Shown here: piece by piece, positions 35,902 through 47,415 of the stretch
How the letters are laid out: each line of letters opens with the position of its first letter
How positions within the stretch are numbered: the stretch's first letter is position 1
Assembly (NCBI GenBank): GCA_022448955.1
Contig: JAKVCU010000017.1
Location: forward strand, 1-47,921
Direction: 5' to 3'
DNA from: Saprospiraceae bacterium
GTDB lineage: Bacteria > Bacteroidota > Bacteroidia > Chitinophagales > Saprospiraceae
Length of the DNA stretch: 47,921 nucleotides
Program-made: the position numbers and the translations under genes
Notes under the pieces: model-generated
Databases searched by the model: none
The model's input: the letters and a program-made list of their open reading frames with translations, nothing else
Told to the model about the DNA's origin: nothing

Positions 35902-37431
35902 ATGAAGCTATTATATACTATATTGTTGACTTGTTCTTTTTATTTTGTTACTTCTGCTCAAACCTTTAGTACCGCCCTAATTGCCCCAGAAGGAAATGAT
36001 AATGGATGGAATATTTTTAAGTCCGATGATGGTTTGAGAATATTGACTGCTACTGTCATTAACAATACACTTCCTGGTGCGATTGGCTTATTTAAAACTG
36101 ATTTTGAAGGCAATCTAGAGTGGCATAGGTTTTATGATTCTTTAGCAATGACCACACTTGAATCTGCAATAATGGATGGAAACTATATCTATATTAACGG
36201 ATTTTCTAATAATGACACTATTAATATTATAAGATTAATCAAGCTTGATCTGGATGGTAATGTCGTTCAAACTTGGCCTATAGGGGAAGGATATGAAAAT
36301 GAAGTCTCCTCAAAGCTTATTCGACTAGATGAGCAGTTTGTGGCATATCATCGAGTTGATATACAAGGAAATCGTGAGGCATGGTTACAGTTTTATGATT
36401 TGGACTTCAATTTGATAGAAGAACATTTTTATCCAGAGTCAGATGCCCAACGCTTACTGGCCAGAAATAGCCTAATTAAAACCAACGATAATAAACTATT
36501 GGGCTTTGATGTTAAATATGTAGGCTTTCTGAGAGAACCGCTCATTAATAAAATCTCCAATGATGGGGAAATAGAATGGACTGCTAATCTTGATGTACAA
36601 ACCTTTCAATTTGCCTATGGTACACTTGCGCAGTCTTCAGATGGTACTGCTGCAATAGGTTGGTACAAAGATACCACCACCAATGATTTTGTAGGCTATC
36701 CCAGTCCGCCTCCCGCAGTATATGGCATGACGCCTGATGGCGTATTTACATGGCATCATGATTTTGAAGTCAACTATGATGAAGACGAATTAAAACAGCA
36801 TACCAATATGATCCCTACTGCCAATGGCGACTTTGTAGGGATGGGTTTTTATCGTTTTCAAAACGAAGAAGAACAACTCGACGAATGTGGTTGGATTTAT
36901 AGAATCAGTTCAGAAGGAGAATTATTGTGGGAACGGCAAATTTGTGATAATAATACCTTCATTTTTAATCAGTTCTTTTATAATGCCGTGGAGTTAGACG
37001 ACGGTAGTCTTGTTTTTACAGGAATGACAAATAATGAATCTGAATCTGATGTAACGGGAGTTGATCTCAATATCTGGCTCGTCCGAGTGGATAGTATGGG
37101 CTGTTTGGAGCCTGGCTGTGATGACTTTCAGGTCATTACAGATGTAAAAACCATTCCTTTACCAGACAATATAAATCTATTCACTGCTTATCCTAACCCT
37201 GTTAATGAAGTACTACATATTCGATCAGACTTTATGCCACTACTCGATCATGGACAGATTCAAGTGTTAAACACTTTAGGACAGGTAGTAGCACAGCAAT
37301 CATACCAAACTTGGTTTAAGGAAGAGACCCTATCCTTAAATGTTAGTACGTTCGTTAAAGGCCTTTATACCTATCAAATTATAAATAGGAATGGACAAAT
37401 ATTACATGCAGGGAAGTTTTTTAAAAACTAA
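35902..37431 (+). CDS. Secreted propeller-like protein with T9SS type A sorting domain
   Basis: 509-residue exported protein. A signal peptide (MKLLYTILLTCSFYFVTSA, cleavage before QTF) leads into a beta-rich region (~20-400) with repeated blocks such as GLFKTDFEGNLEWHRFYDS and YRISSEGELLWERQI, suggesting a beta-propeller. The last ~80 residues form the T9SS C-terminal signal (FTAYPNPVNEVLHIRSD ... GLYTYQIINRNGQILHAGKFFKN), so it should cross the outer membrane through SprA and be surface-attached or released. A CLEPGCDDF motif before the sorting domain is common in such proteins. Binding partner unknown. It is transcribed convergently with gyrB; a shared terminator follows. Confidence 0.88.
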   Translation: MKLLYTILLTCSFYFVTSAQTFSTALIAPEGNDNGWNIFKSDDGLRILTATVINNTLPGAIGLFKTDFEGNLEWHRFYDSLAMTTLESAIMDGNYIYINGFSNNDTINIIRLIKLDLDGNVVQTWPIGEGYENEVSSKLIRLDEQFVAYHRVDIQGNREAWLQFYDLDFNLIEEHFYPESDAQRLLARNSLIKTNDNKLLGFDVKYVGFLREPLINKISNDGEIEWTANLDVQTFQFAYGTLAQSSDGTAAIGWYKDTTTNDFVGYPSPPPAVYGMTPDGVFTWHHDFEVNYDEDELKQHTNMIPTANGDFVGMGFYRFQNEEEQLDECGWIYRISSEGELLWERQICDNNTFIFNQFFYNAVELDDGSLVFTGMTNNESESDVTGVDLNIWLVRVDSMGCLEPGCDDFQVITDVKTIPLPDNINLFTAYPNPVNEVLHIRSDFMPLLDHGQIQVLNTLGQVVAQQSYQTWFKEETLSLNVSTFVKGLYTYQIINRNGQILHAGKFFKN

Positions 37432-37437
37432 CAAAAA

Positions 37438-37465
37438 AGCGACTAGCCATCGCTGACTAGTCGCT
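37438..37465. terminator. Bidirectional terminator between convergent genes
   Basis: AGCGACTAG (37438-37446) pairs with CTAGTCGCT (37457-37465). It has an A-rich flank on the left and CTTTATT on the right, so it can serve the T9SS cargo gene (plus) and gyrB (minus). Confidence 0.75.
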
Positions 37466-37491
37466 CTTTATTAATATAGCTTACAGATATC

Positions 37492-39753
<2,262 letters not shown>

Positions 39754-42615
39754 TTGTATTCTAAACCAAAATATTACGCAGTTCATATTTTAGCACTCCT
39801 ATTGATACCTGTCTTTGCTCAAGGACAGCAGCTATACTTTAGGCAATTCACTACTCAAGAAGGCTTACCCAGTGGTACAGTTTATAATGTAGCTCAAGAT
39901 CAAGAAGGTTTCATCTGGATCTCCACAGAAAGTGGATTATGCAAATTTGATGGTCGCAACTTTTATCCCGATCCTATCAAAAAATTAAAGGGTGAAGAAG
40001 TAATTGGCGTGCATGTGGATCGTAATAATCGCAAGTGGGTATTCCCTCTTAACTGCAATGCCATCGTTTATACCAATGATAGTATCGTCCAAATCAATAA
40101 AAAGATTGATGCTAATCAATGTATCACTGACTTTGATCAGATTAGTTCTAATTATCTATCATTGAGCACAATGAGCTTCAACAATTTTATATTAAACAAT
40201 AAAGATCTTAGGCTCGTAGAATATCAGGAAAACGCTAGCATTGGCAAAAAAACAATAATCGAAACAAACGATGCTCAAATACTTATTCTTTCCCAAAAAG
40301 GTGTTTTTAATTTTATCCCTCAAAAAGCATTAAAACCCTTATCTACTCGGAGTCCCCTTTCAAATGTAATAACCAAACACAATATAAGATATAACGAATT
40401 CCTACACTTAATTACAGATGGCAAACAAATATGGTGGTTTGATGAAAGAGATTTATCCTTCCGAAAAGCCATTCCTGAACTATGGAAAGAAGAATACTTC
40501 ATTAATGATATTCTAAAAGACGCCAACCAAAATATTTGGCTGAGTACTTCTAATGGTATTTATCAAATCCAGCATATGGCCCAAACCAATGCCAGTATTA
40601 CTACTCATTTGGAGGGCATTTTTATGCATACCATTTTTGAAGATCACGATCAAAATCTATGGTTTTCCAGCAGAAAAAAGGGTCTTTTTTTATTGGTTAA
40701 TACTGATATTCAGGTATATGGTAATGACGATTCTAAGCCTTCTCAGTATTCTGTGCTTTCGCCAAAAACAGAAAAGCATTCTTGGGCGGCACTCAATAAC
40801 GCACGCATAAGAATAATTGATCAATACGGCAATACCACTAAAAATATTCAACTAGAAGGTCAGGCCCAAATTTATGATATCATCGAAACGCCTTCCTCCA
40901 CACTCATTTGTTCTGATCATGGCTTATATCGATGGGATCATTCGAACCAATTAAAAAAACTTTACCCTGGATCTATTAAGACAGCAATTCAAACAGCAGA
41001 TGAAAAAATTTATATTGGCCAACACAATGGCGCCCACTCACTTGATAGGGGTTATAGCATAACAAGAGATAGAACCTACAAACTTTTTTTGCAAGAAGAT
41101 AACCTCTGGCTAGGCACAGTTAGAGGATTACAGAGATATCATCTCCCCACCCAACAATTAGAAGAGGTACAAGCACTTCTAAACAAAGATATAAGGGATA
41201 TTTGTCCAGCTCCTAATCAACAGCTTTGGCTAGCTACCAAAGGACATGGTATTTATGTCTATCACGATGGCCAAATCATCAAACAGCTCGATCAAACAAA
41301 TGGTCTTCTCAGTAATAATTGTAAACAGATCATTCACACCGAACAATATACTTGGGCTGCTACCAACAGAGGCCTAGCTCGCATCGATCGTTCAAACTTT
41401 CAAATCCAAAACCTATCTAAACAAATAGGATTACCCTCCAATGAAATTAGTGCTATCCGGGCGATTGACTCCATACTATTGATTGGTACCAACAACGGAC
41501 TGGCCATTTTAAGTACAGATATCGACCTAAATTATAGGCCTGCTGATCCCAAAATCCTTGGTGTTAAAATTAATGGTATCGATACGACCCTCATTCAAAA
41601 ATATTTCCTCAACCACCATGAAAATAATCTGGTAATTTCTTTCACAGGAATCCACTTTAAAGAAGGGGATAATATCCGTTTTCAATATAAAATGGTCGGC
41701 CGAGACAAGCAATGGCTTGAGAGTCAAAATGATATTGCATTCTATTCTCAGCTCAAACCAGGCTTCTATAATTTTTTACTCAAAGCAAAAATCCCTAATA
41801 CAGACTGGTCTGATCCACTTACCTTAAAGTTTTATATTGCGCCGCCTTTCTGGAACGAATGGTGGTTTATTACTCTAGGCTTCTTATTCGCAGCCTTTAT
41901 TTTTGGTGCTTTCTTCTACTGGATTAATCAATTAAGGAACCGCAAAGAACGCTTAGAGTCTAAATTAGGAGAGTCCCAACTACGTGCTTTACGTTCGCAG
42001 ATGAATCCCCACTTTATCTTCAATGCTTTAAACGCGATTCAAGGGTTTATCTTTCAAGAAGATCGTAGGGCCGCTAATCGTTATCTCTCTTACTTTTCTA
42101 AATTAATGCGTAATGCCTTTTTCTATTCTGACAAAAGTGAGATTCCGCTTAAAGCAGAATTAGAAAACTTAGAGCTTTATCTTAAGCTGGAAGCACTTCG
42201 ATTTGAAGAAGATCTTAAGTATGAAATTATAGTAGATGCAAATATTCCTACCGAATACACCCAAATTCCTTCAATGATCCTGCAACCTTATCTAGAGAAT
42301 GCCATTAATAATGGTATCATGCATATTCAAGGAGAAAAGAAACTAATCATTCGTTTGCATAAAGAAGGAGAGCAGTTAATCTGCGAAATCGATGATAACG
42401 GTATCAACCGCAATGAAGCTAGAATGATTAGACAACGAAACCAACTTGAAAAATCTAAAAGTTTAGGTGCTACATTCGAAAGATTACGTCTGTTCAATGC
42501 AGGTTTCAAGAATAAAATTCTTTTGGAAGAAATAACCCTCACTAAAAAAGAAAATGGATTTGATGGTACTAGAATACGGATGATAGTTAATAAGGTATTT
42601 AACTATGAAGAATAA
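39754..42615 (+). CDS. Propeller-sensor histidine kinase of the LytS/YehU type
   Basis: 953-residue membrane sensor. A signal peptide (YYAVHILALLLIPVFAQG) leads to two-component-regulator propeller repeats (~25-600; FIWISTESGLCKFDG, NIWLSTSNGIYQI) and a Y_Y_Y-type beta domain (~600-695). One membrane helix (~702-724) connects to a His_kinase domain with phospho-acceptor H753 in RSQMNPHFIFNALNAIQ and an HATPase domain (PSMILQPYLENAINNGIMH). The start codon is TTG: an in-frame stop lies nine bases upstream, and the signal peptide begins right here. The LytTR regulator 388 nt downstream is the obvious partner. The periplasmic propeller probably senses a ligand, unidentified. Confidence 0.9.
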   Translation: MYSKPKYYAVHILALLLIPVFAQGQQLYFRQFTTQEGLPSGTVYNVAQDQEGFIWISTESGLCKFDGRNFYPDPIKKLKGEEVIGVHVDRNNRKWVFPLNCNAIVYTNDSIVQINKKIDANQCITDFDQISSNYLSLSTMSFNNFILNNKDLRLVEYQENASIGKKTIIETNDAQILILSQKGVFNFIPQKALKPLSTRSPLSNVITKHNIRYNEFLHLITDGKQIWWFDERDLSFRKAIPELWKEEYFINDILKDANQNIWLSTSNGIYQIQHMAQTNASITTHLEGIFMHTIFEDHDQNLWFSSRKKGLFLLVNTDIQVYGNDDSKPSQYSVLSPKTEKHSWAALNNARIRIIDQYGNTTKNIQLEGQAQIYDIIETPSSTLICSDHGLYRWDHSNQLKKLYPGSIKTAIQTADEKIYIGQHNGAHSLDRGYSITRDRTYKLFLQEDNLWLGTVRGLQRYHLPTQQLEEVQALLNKDIRDICPAPNQQLWLATKGHGIYVYHDGQIIKQLDQTNGLLSNNCKQIIHTEQYTWAATNRGLARIDRSNFQIQNLSKQIGLPSNEISAIRAIDSILLIGTNNGLAILSTDIDLNYRPADPKILGVKINGIDTTLIQKYFLNHHENNLVISFTGIHFKEGDNIRFQYKMVGRDKQWLESQNDIAFYSQLKPGFYNFLLKAKIPNTDWSDPLTLKFYIAPPFWNEWWFITLGFLFAAFIFGAFFYWINQLRNRKERLESKLGESQLRALRSQMNPHFIFNALNAIQGFIFQEDRRAANRYLSYFSKLMRNAFFYSDKSEIPLKAELENLELYLKLEALRFEEDLKYEIIVDANIPTEYTQIPSMILQPYLENAINNGIMHIQGEKKLIIRLHKEGEQLICEIDDNGINRNEARMIRQRNQLEKSKSLGATFERLRLFNAGFKNKILLEEITLTKKENGFDGTRIRMIVNKVFNYEE

Positions 42616-43003
42616 TAGTAAATGTAGCAATTGGGGATTTTTAGCATATCGCTGCTCGCTTTCATAGGGTCAGCTACAAATTGCCACTAAGACTTACGCT
42701 TAGGTAAAATGAAACACTAAAAATAGCCGTTTACGGTTTACTTGGACTAATTAGAAGTATAAGTTTGAAGAATATGTACTATTTTTGTAGAAATTCTAAC
42801 CCTGAGCTTATACATCTTTCAAAAAGCACTCTTTGTATTCTGAAAGCTTTCGGAAATGGTTAATATATATAGTTCTGGCTTTACTGAAATTCCGATAGCT
42901 ATCGAAAATTAGTACCAAGCTAATTATTGAAAAAAGTAATTCAAAGAATAAATTCTAGATAATAAAATCTCTTTTAATAAGTTGTATCCCCAAATATTAA
43001 AAT
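42616..43003. other. Spacer between kinase and LytTR regulator (388 bp)
   Basis: No gene seen. The first ~110 bases include a 5-bp stem CTAAG/CTTAG (~42689-42704) within GC-richer sequence (CATATCGCTGCTCGC, GTCAGCTACAAATTGCC) that looks like a dispersed repeat. CGATAGCTATCG (42893-42904) is a perfect 12-base palindrome of a kind I recall as common between Bacteroidota genes. The last ~100 bases are AT-rich and may carry the regulator's promoter. Confidence 0.45.
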
Positions 43004-43759
43004 ATGCTGAAAGCAGTAATCATAGATGATGAGGCGCAAAGTAGAATGCTGCTTAGTCAAATGCTAAAATCCTATTGCCCTGAAGTCGAAGTGGTAGGTA
43101 CAGCTAAAGATGTGCTCAATGGTATTAAAGTCATTCAAGCCAACCAACCTCAAGTCGTCTTTCTGGATATTGAAATGCCTAATTATTCTGGTTTTCAGCT
43201 AATCCACTTTTTTGATGACCAAATAGATTTTGAAATTATATTTGTTACGGCATATCACCAATACGCTATCCAAGCATTTAAGGCCTCTGCCGTTGCATAC
43301 CTACTTAAGCCCATTGATATTGACGAGCTCATCAAGGCGGTCAATCAAGCGCAAAAAAGACTTCAAACCCCTAATCAAATTGCAAGACTGGAAGCCGTAA
43401 AACAAAATATCCATCAGCAGCAAATTAAAAGAGTTGTCTTCCCAGGAGCCAATAGCTATATTTTCCTCAATACGGATGAAATCTCTCACCTTGAATCAGA
43501 TGGACGAAACGCCCTCATTCATCTATTGGATAATAATGAACCTCTACGGTCTAGTATAAGCTTAAAAGATTGTGAAGATCTATTAGTCGATAGTACATTT
43601 ATTCGGGTACATCGATCGTTCATCATCAATCTGATGCATATTCAAAAGTTTTCTAGAGGCCGAGATAGCTATGTCCAAATGGATAACCGTGCCAAAGTTG
43701 ATGTTGGCAGAAGTTACAAGGACGCCCTATCCGAAGCTATCAACCTTTTCACTCGCTAG
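43004..43759 (+). CDS. LytTR-family response regulator
   Basis: 251-residue regulator. The receiver domain (1-125) has acidic residues IIDDE (6-10), phospho-acceptor D55 in VVFLDIEMPNYSG, and AYLLKPI with the conserved lysine. The C-terminal LytTR DNA-binding domain (~150-250) shows RVVFPGANSYIFLNTDEISHLES and FIRVHRSFIINLMHI. LytTR regulators pair with MNPHF-type kinases such as the one just upstream. The next gene, tsaE, starts 16 nt after its stop, so tsaE and ald may be read from the same transcript, although no functional link is obvious. Confidence 0.9.
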   Translation: MLKAVIIDDEAQSRMLLSQMLKSYCPEVEVVGTAKDVLNGIKVIQANQPQVVFLDIEMPNYSGFQLIHFFDDQIDFEIIFVTAYHQYAIQAFKASAVAYLLKPIDIDELIKAVNQAQKRLQTPNQIARLEAVKQNIHQQQIKRVVFPGANSYIFLNTDEISHLESDGRNALIHLLDNNEPLRSSISLKDCEDLLVDSTFIRVHRSFIINLMHIQKFSRGRDSYVQMDNRAKVDVGRSYKDALSEAINLFTR

Positions 43760-43775
43760 ATAATTACAGCCAAAA

Positions 43776-44195
43776 ATGGAATGGATTTATCAAGAAAAAG
43801 ACCTAGCTACTATTGTTGAACAATTAATGGTATCAGCAAACGGCAAGAAAATATTTTTATTCACTGGCGAAATTGGGGCTGGTAAAACAACCCTAATCAA
43901 ACAACTTTGTAGGCATTTAGGCGCTACGGATGAAATTTCTAGCCCTACCTATTCTATCGTAAATGAATATGCCTACGATAATCCATTAGGCCATGGATTA
44001 ATTTACCATTTGGATCTTTATCGACTCAACAAAATAGAGGAAGCCTTACATATCGGTATTGAAGAATATTTAGATAGTGGTCATTACTGCTTTATTGAAT
44101 GGCCAGAACTTATCGAAGTTTTAATTGATTCTTCTGCTATTCGAATAAAAATAGACATCCAACCACTTTCAGATAGAAAAATTAGTATTTTGTGA
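43776..44195 (+). CDS. tsaE: tRNA threonylcarbamoyladenosine biosynthesis ATPase TsaE
   Basis: 139-residue ATPase needed, with TsaB, TsaC and TsaD, to make the t6A modification at position 37 of ANN-decoding tRNAs. The P-loop FTGEIGAGKTTLIKQL (~29-44), SSPTYSIVNEY and the HLDLYRL and FIEWPEL motifs are typical. Length is normal. It lies 16 nt after the response regulator and four nt before alanine dehydrogenase, so it sits in a tight run. The tsaE-ald pairing is one I recall from other Bacteroidota. Confidence 0.94.
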   Translation: MEWIYQEKDLATIVEQLMVSANGKKIFLFTGEIGAGKTTLIKQLCRHLGATDEISSPTYSIVNEYAYDNPLGHGLIYHLDLYRLNKIEEALHIGIEEYLDSGHYCFIEWPELIEVLIDSSAIRIKIDIQPLSDRKISIL

Positions 44196-44199
44196 TTCT

Positions 44200-45426
44200 A
44201 TGAGTGAAAAGGAGAAAATACCCCTACCAAAGGGATTAACTGAAGGTAAGTTTCAAACTCAAGGTGAAATGCTACAGATTAGGCAAAAGCCAAGTAAGCT
44301 TTTTATCGGTATACCTAGAGAAATTACGCTTCAAGAGAATAGAGTAGCATTGGTACCCTCTGCTATTGCTATCCTTATTGCACATGGCCACAGAGTCGTA
44401 GTAGAAACAAATGCTGGAGAAAAGGCTAATTATTCAGATCATGATTTTTCGGAGGCTGGAGCCGAAATCGCCTACAGTCCCGAACAAGTATACAAAGCTG
44501 GAATTATCATTAAGGTAGCTCCTCCTACCTTAGATGAAATTGAAATGATGCATCCCAATCAGATCCTTATTTCTCCACTTCAACTCCCCATCATTTCTGC
44601 CGAATATATATATCGTCTTCGCAATAAAAGAGTGATTGCACTGGCCATGGAATATATAAAGGATGAATCGGAAACCTTTCCCGTCGTTCGGATTATGAGT
44701 GAAATGGCAGGACTGAGCGCCATGCTTACAGCAGCAGAATTACTCGCGACTACAAGCGGTGGTAAAGGAGTACTACTTGGTGGTATTTCTGGTGTACCAA
44801 GTGCCCAAGTAGTGATTCTAGGAGCAGGCATCGTTGCAGAATACGCAACAAGAACAGCACTCGGATTAGGAGCAGAGGTAAGGATTTTCGATAATAATAT
44901 TTACAAGCTCAAACGCATTCAAAATCAAGTTGGTCGTCCCTTGTTTACCTCAGCATTAAATCCTCTTGACCTAGAACGTTCCCTCGCTCAAGCAGATGTA
45001 GTCATAGGTGCAGTTCATTCCAAAGCAGGACGTACACCTATCATTGTGAGTGAGCAGATGATTGCTAAAATGAAGGCAGGTTCTGTTATAATTGATGTAA
45101 GCATCGATCAAGGCGGATGTTTTGCTACTTCCGAAGTCACCTCATTAGACAAACCAACTTTCACCAAGCATGGGGTTATTCATTACTGCGTGCCCAATAT
45201 AGCCTCCAGAGTTTCTAGAACAGCATCCGTAGCTGTAAGCAATATATTAACACCTATTTTACTAAAGGCAGGCAGCACAGGAAGTATAGAACATCTCTTT
45301 CTCAATAATTATGGGCTAAGACATGGTGTCTATACCTACAAAGGCTGCCTTACCAATGGATACCTGGGAGAACGGTTCCAAATTAAGTCTACTGATTTAG
45401 ACTTATTGATTACTTCTAATTTATAA
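44200..45426 (+). CDS. ald: Alanine dehydrogenase (Bacteroidota type)
   Basis: 408-residue member of the alanine dehydrogenase / transhydrogenase-alpha family, which interconverts L-alanine and pyruvate with NAD. N-terminal IGIPREITLQENRVALVP (~36-53), the substrate lysine K105 in IIIKVAPP and the NAD fold VVILGAGIVAEYATRTALGLGAEVRIFDN (~204-232) are clear. The VIIDVSIDQGGC block is also present. The catalytic histidine seen in well-studied enzymes (TFLHLA) is replaced by SPLQLP, giving Gln128 at that spot. A ~30-residue N-terminal extension precedes the core. The gene ends overlapping the last minus-strand gene by six bases. Confidence 0.85.
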   Translation: MSEKEKIPLPKGLTEGKFQTQGEMLQIRQKPSKLFIGIPREITLQENRVALVPSAIAILIAHGHRVVVETNAGEKANYSDHDFSEAGAEIAYSPEQVYKAGIIIKVAPPTLDEIEMMHPNQILISPLQLPIISAEYIYRLRNKRVIALAMEYIKDESETFPVVRIMSEMAGLSAMLTAAELLATTSGGKGVLLGGISGVPSAQVVILGAGIVAEYATRTALGLGAEVRIFDNNIYKLKRIQNQVGRPLFTSALNPLDLERSLAQADVVIGAVHSKAGRTPIIVSEQMIAKMKAGSVIIDVSIDQGGCFATSEVTSLDKPTFTKHGVIHYCVPNIASRVSRTASVAVSNILTPILLKAGSTGSIEHLFLNNYGLRHGVYTYKGCLTNGYLGERFQIKSTDLDLLITSNL

Positions 45427-47415
45427 TACTCTTAATAATTTAGCTTTTATCCATCCTACTTCTGATCCATGCTGAACTTTCCACCAATTCTTAGATGTTT
45501 TTTCTAAGAGGCAAACCCTTGTATCAATGGCTATCCTCTGCAAAACTTTAGATTCATGTGTTGCAGCTTTACGCAAACTCGTTCGCTGGATTACTTTACA
45601 ATGCATCTTTATTTCTTCAGCAGGTTTAGCCCTTTCATTGGGTATTTTTTCCACATGCTCAATGATCAAACGTTCTCCTTTTTGCGCATAGAGATACTCC
45701 TCTTCTAATACTCTAAGGAAAAATAATCGCGCCAGACTATTTGGTTTCGTGTTTGCAATCCGAAAACTATTGCTCCTGAAACCAGCTCTTTCGATCAATA
45801 GCTCATAATTTTTACCTGCTTCTAATTGAATCTTAAATTTTCCGTCTGGATAGCGACCTGTTCTAATCAATTCCTTATTTCCATCAATGCTCAATTCATA
45901 GACATCCATATTCACTTGATCAATTGGACGACCATCTTCCCTACTCCGAACATCTCCAATAAGGAGGAAAAAAGGAGAGCTCGACGCTATTTCAGAATCA
46001 TTACTTACATCTGACAAAATAGATGGAATACTAGATTCCGAAGAAGAAGGTCTTCGATTCCAAAAATCAATATCAGGCGTCTCGCTCACCTTGATAGGAC
46101 TGTCAAAAATGCGTCCAAAAGTGTAGTTTATCCCAGTATGCCAATGAGATGTTTTGCTTTGCGAAACAAAGGAGAGGGCATTGTCTGAGATCGCATAAAC
46201 TTGTAGTGCTCCCAAATTAAGGGACAATCCAGTCCCCAAATTGAACCAACTACGGTTATAGATATTATAATTGAGACTAAAACTTAAATATTTTCTAAAC
46301 CAAGCACTGTAAGAAACAGCTGCTGCCCAGTGTGTCTGTCCTTTTTCTATTACTGGGTGTAAGACTAATCCGACCCTATCTTGATTATTCAAGGTATACT
46401 GGCCACTCAAGTAAATCCGAGTTGGCAATTTAGTTTTATATCCTCCACCTTGTTCAGCAATTCCTTCTAATAAATCTGCTCGTCTACCTTCAAAAACTTC
46501 AACTGGATCATCTAGAAGACCCTCTATCGTACCTGTTTGTACATCATTTGTCCAATGAATCCAACCAAAATCCAAAATGGACCCTCTTAGTTGAATACGA
46601 TCAGAATACTGATACTCAAAGCCCAAATCCAAGGCCCAACCTTGGTTTCCTGGATTCGATAAATAGGCAAATATATCTTCATTAAAGTTAGCCATTCTTC
46701 TAATTCCTGTACCCCAATATATCAATTGCCCTTCCAAGTTATAGCTATTTTCCTCTCCTGTTGCACTGGCTTTCAATCCTTTATTTTCTACTTCTATATT
46801 AGAATAACCCCATAAATATTTCAAACGAGCACCCAGTCGTAACTTATCGCTAAACGATTTGGCGTAAGCCACAGAAAAAGAGCGATAATGCAATAAACGC
46901 ACATCGAGTTCTGATATATTATATACTTTATTATTGGAAGGTGTATCCCCGTAGGCATCGACTAATAAATTAAGCAAGTCTCCTCCAAATTGTGCTTTTG
47001 TATCAAAATATTCTGAGATAGCAAAACTCCAATCTCCACTCGATTTATTTAATCCAAAATGTAGTAAATCAGTCTGAAACTGCGAGTGAATGTAATTATT
47101 GCCATTAACCAGTTGCTGTAGTTCCTGATAAGAAGCTCCTCGATTCAAACCCAAGCCCATTTGATCAATGCCTAACGAAGATATGGGAAGGGATGAGCTC
47201 GACCACCCTACATTAAGACCAGATAAGAAAGGCAAACAGAAATAGGAGGTTGTCCCTAGATCTAATGCTGGGTTTAGTATTTTGCTCTGCGGTACAGAAG
47301 AGATTTGGTAAAGTGTCACATTAGATTGAGCACTGATTTGTTGCACCACAAATACCAAAATGCAGAGCAATGATAAACATCTTTGCCAATTAAATATAGT
47401 GTTTCGTTTTCTCAT
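45421..47415 (-). CDS. DUF5723-like outer-membrane protein with C-terminal SH3-like domain
   Basis: 664-residue exported protein. A signal peptide (cleavage near QQISA-QS) is followed by a long beta-strand region (~35-435) with NPALDLGTTSYFCLPFLSGLNVGW. This opening is like the DUF5723 family, thought to be outer-membrane barrels of the PorP/SprF-like type. A Ser-rich linker (~438-470), a carboxypeptidase-regulatory-like beta sandwich (~475-555; GDVRSREDGRPIDQVNMDVYEL) and a C-terminal SH3-like domain (~600-664; LRKAATHESKVLQRIAIDTRV...WWKVQHGSEVGWIKAKLLRVL) follow. The SH3 part may touch peptidoglycan. Its role is unknown; similar barrels anchor T9SS-exported filaments. Convergent with ald, overlapping it by six bases. 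Confidence 0.75.
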   Translation of the reverse strand: MRKRNTIFNWQRCLSLLCILVFVVQQISAQSNVTLYQISSVPQSKILNPALDLGTTSYFCLPFLSGLNVGWSSSSLPISSLGIDQMGLGLNRGASYQELQQLVNGNNYIHSQFQTDLLHFGLNKSSGDWSFAISEYFDTKAQFGGDLLNLLVDAYGDTPSNNKVYNISELDVRLLHYRSFSVAYAKSFSDKLRLGARLKYLWGYSNIEVENKGLKASATGEENSYNLEGQLIYWGTGIRRMANFNEDIFAYLSNPGNQGWALDLGFEYQYSDRIQLRGSILDFGWIHWTNDVQTGTIEGLLDDPVEVFEGRRADLLEGIAEQGGGYKTKLPTRIYLSGQYTLNNQDRVGLVLHPVIEKGQTHWAAAVSYSAWFRKYLSFSLNYNIYNRSWFNLGTGLSLNLGALQVYAISDNALSFVSQSKTSHWHTGINYTFGRIFDSPIKVSETPDIDFWNRRPSSSESSIPSILSDVSNDSEIASSSPFFLLIGDVRSREDGRPIDQVNMDVYELSIDGNKELIRTGRYPDGKFKIQLEAGKNYELLIERAGFRSNSFRIANTKPNSLARLFFLRVLEEEYLYAQKGERLIIEHVEKIPNERAKPAEEIKMHCKVIQRTSLRKAATHESKVLQRIAIDTRVCLLEKTSKNWWKVQHGSEVGWIKAKLLRVL

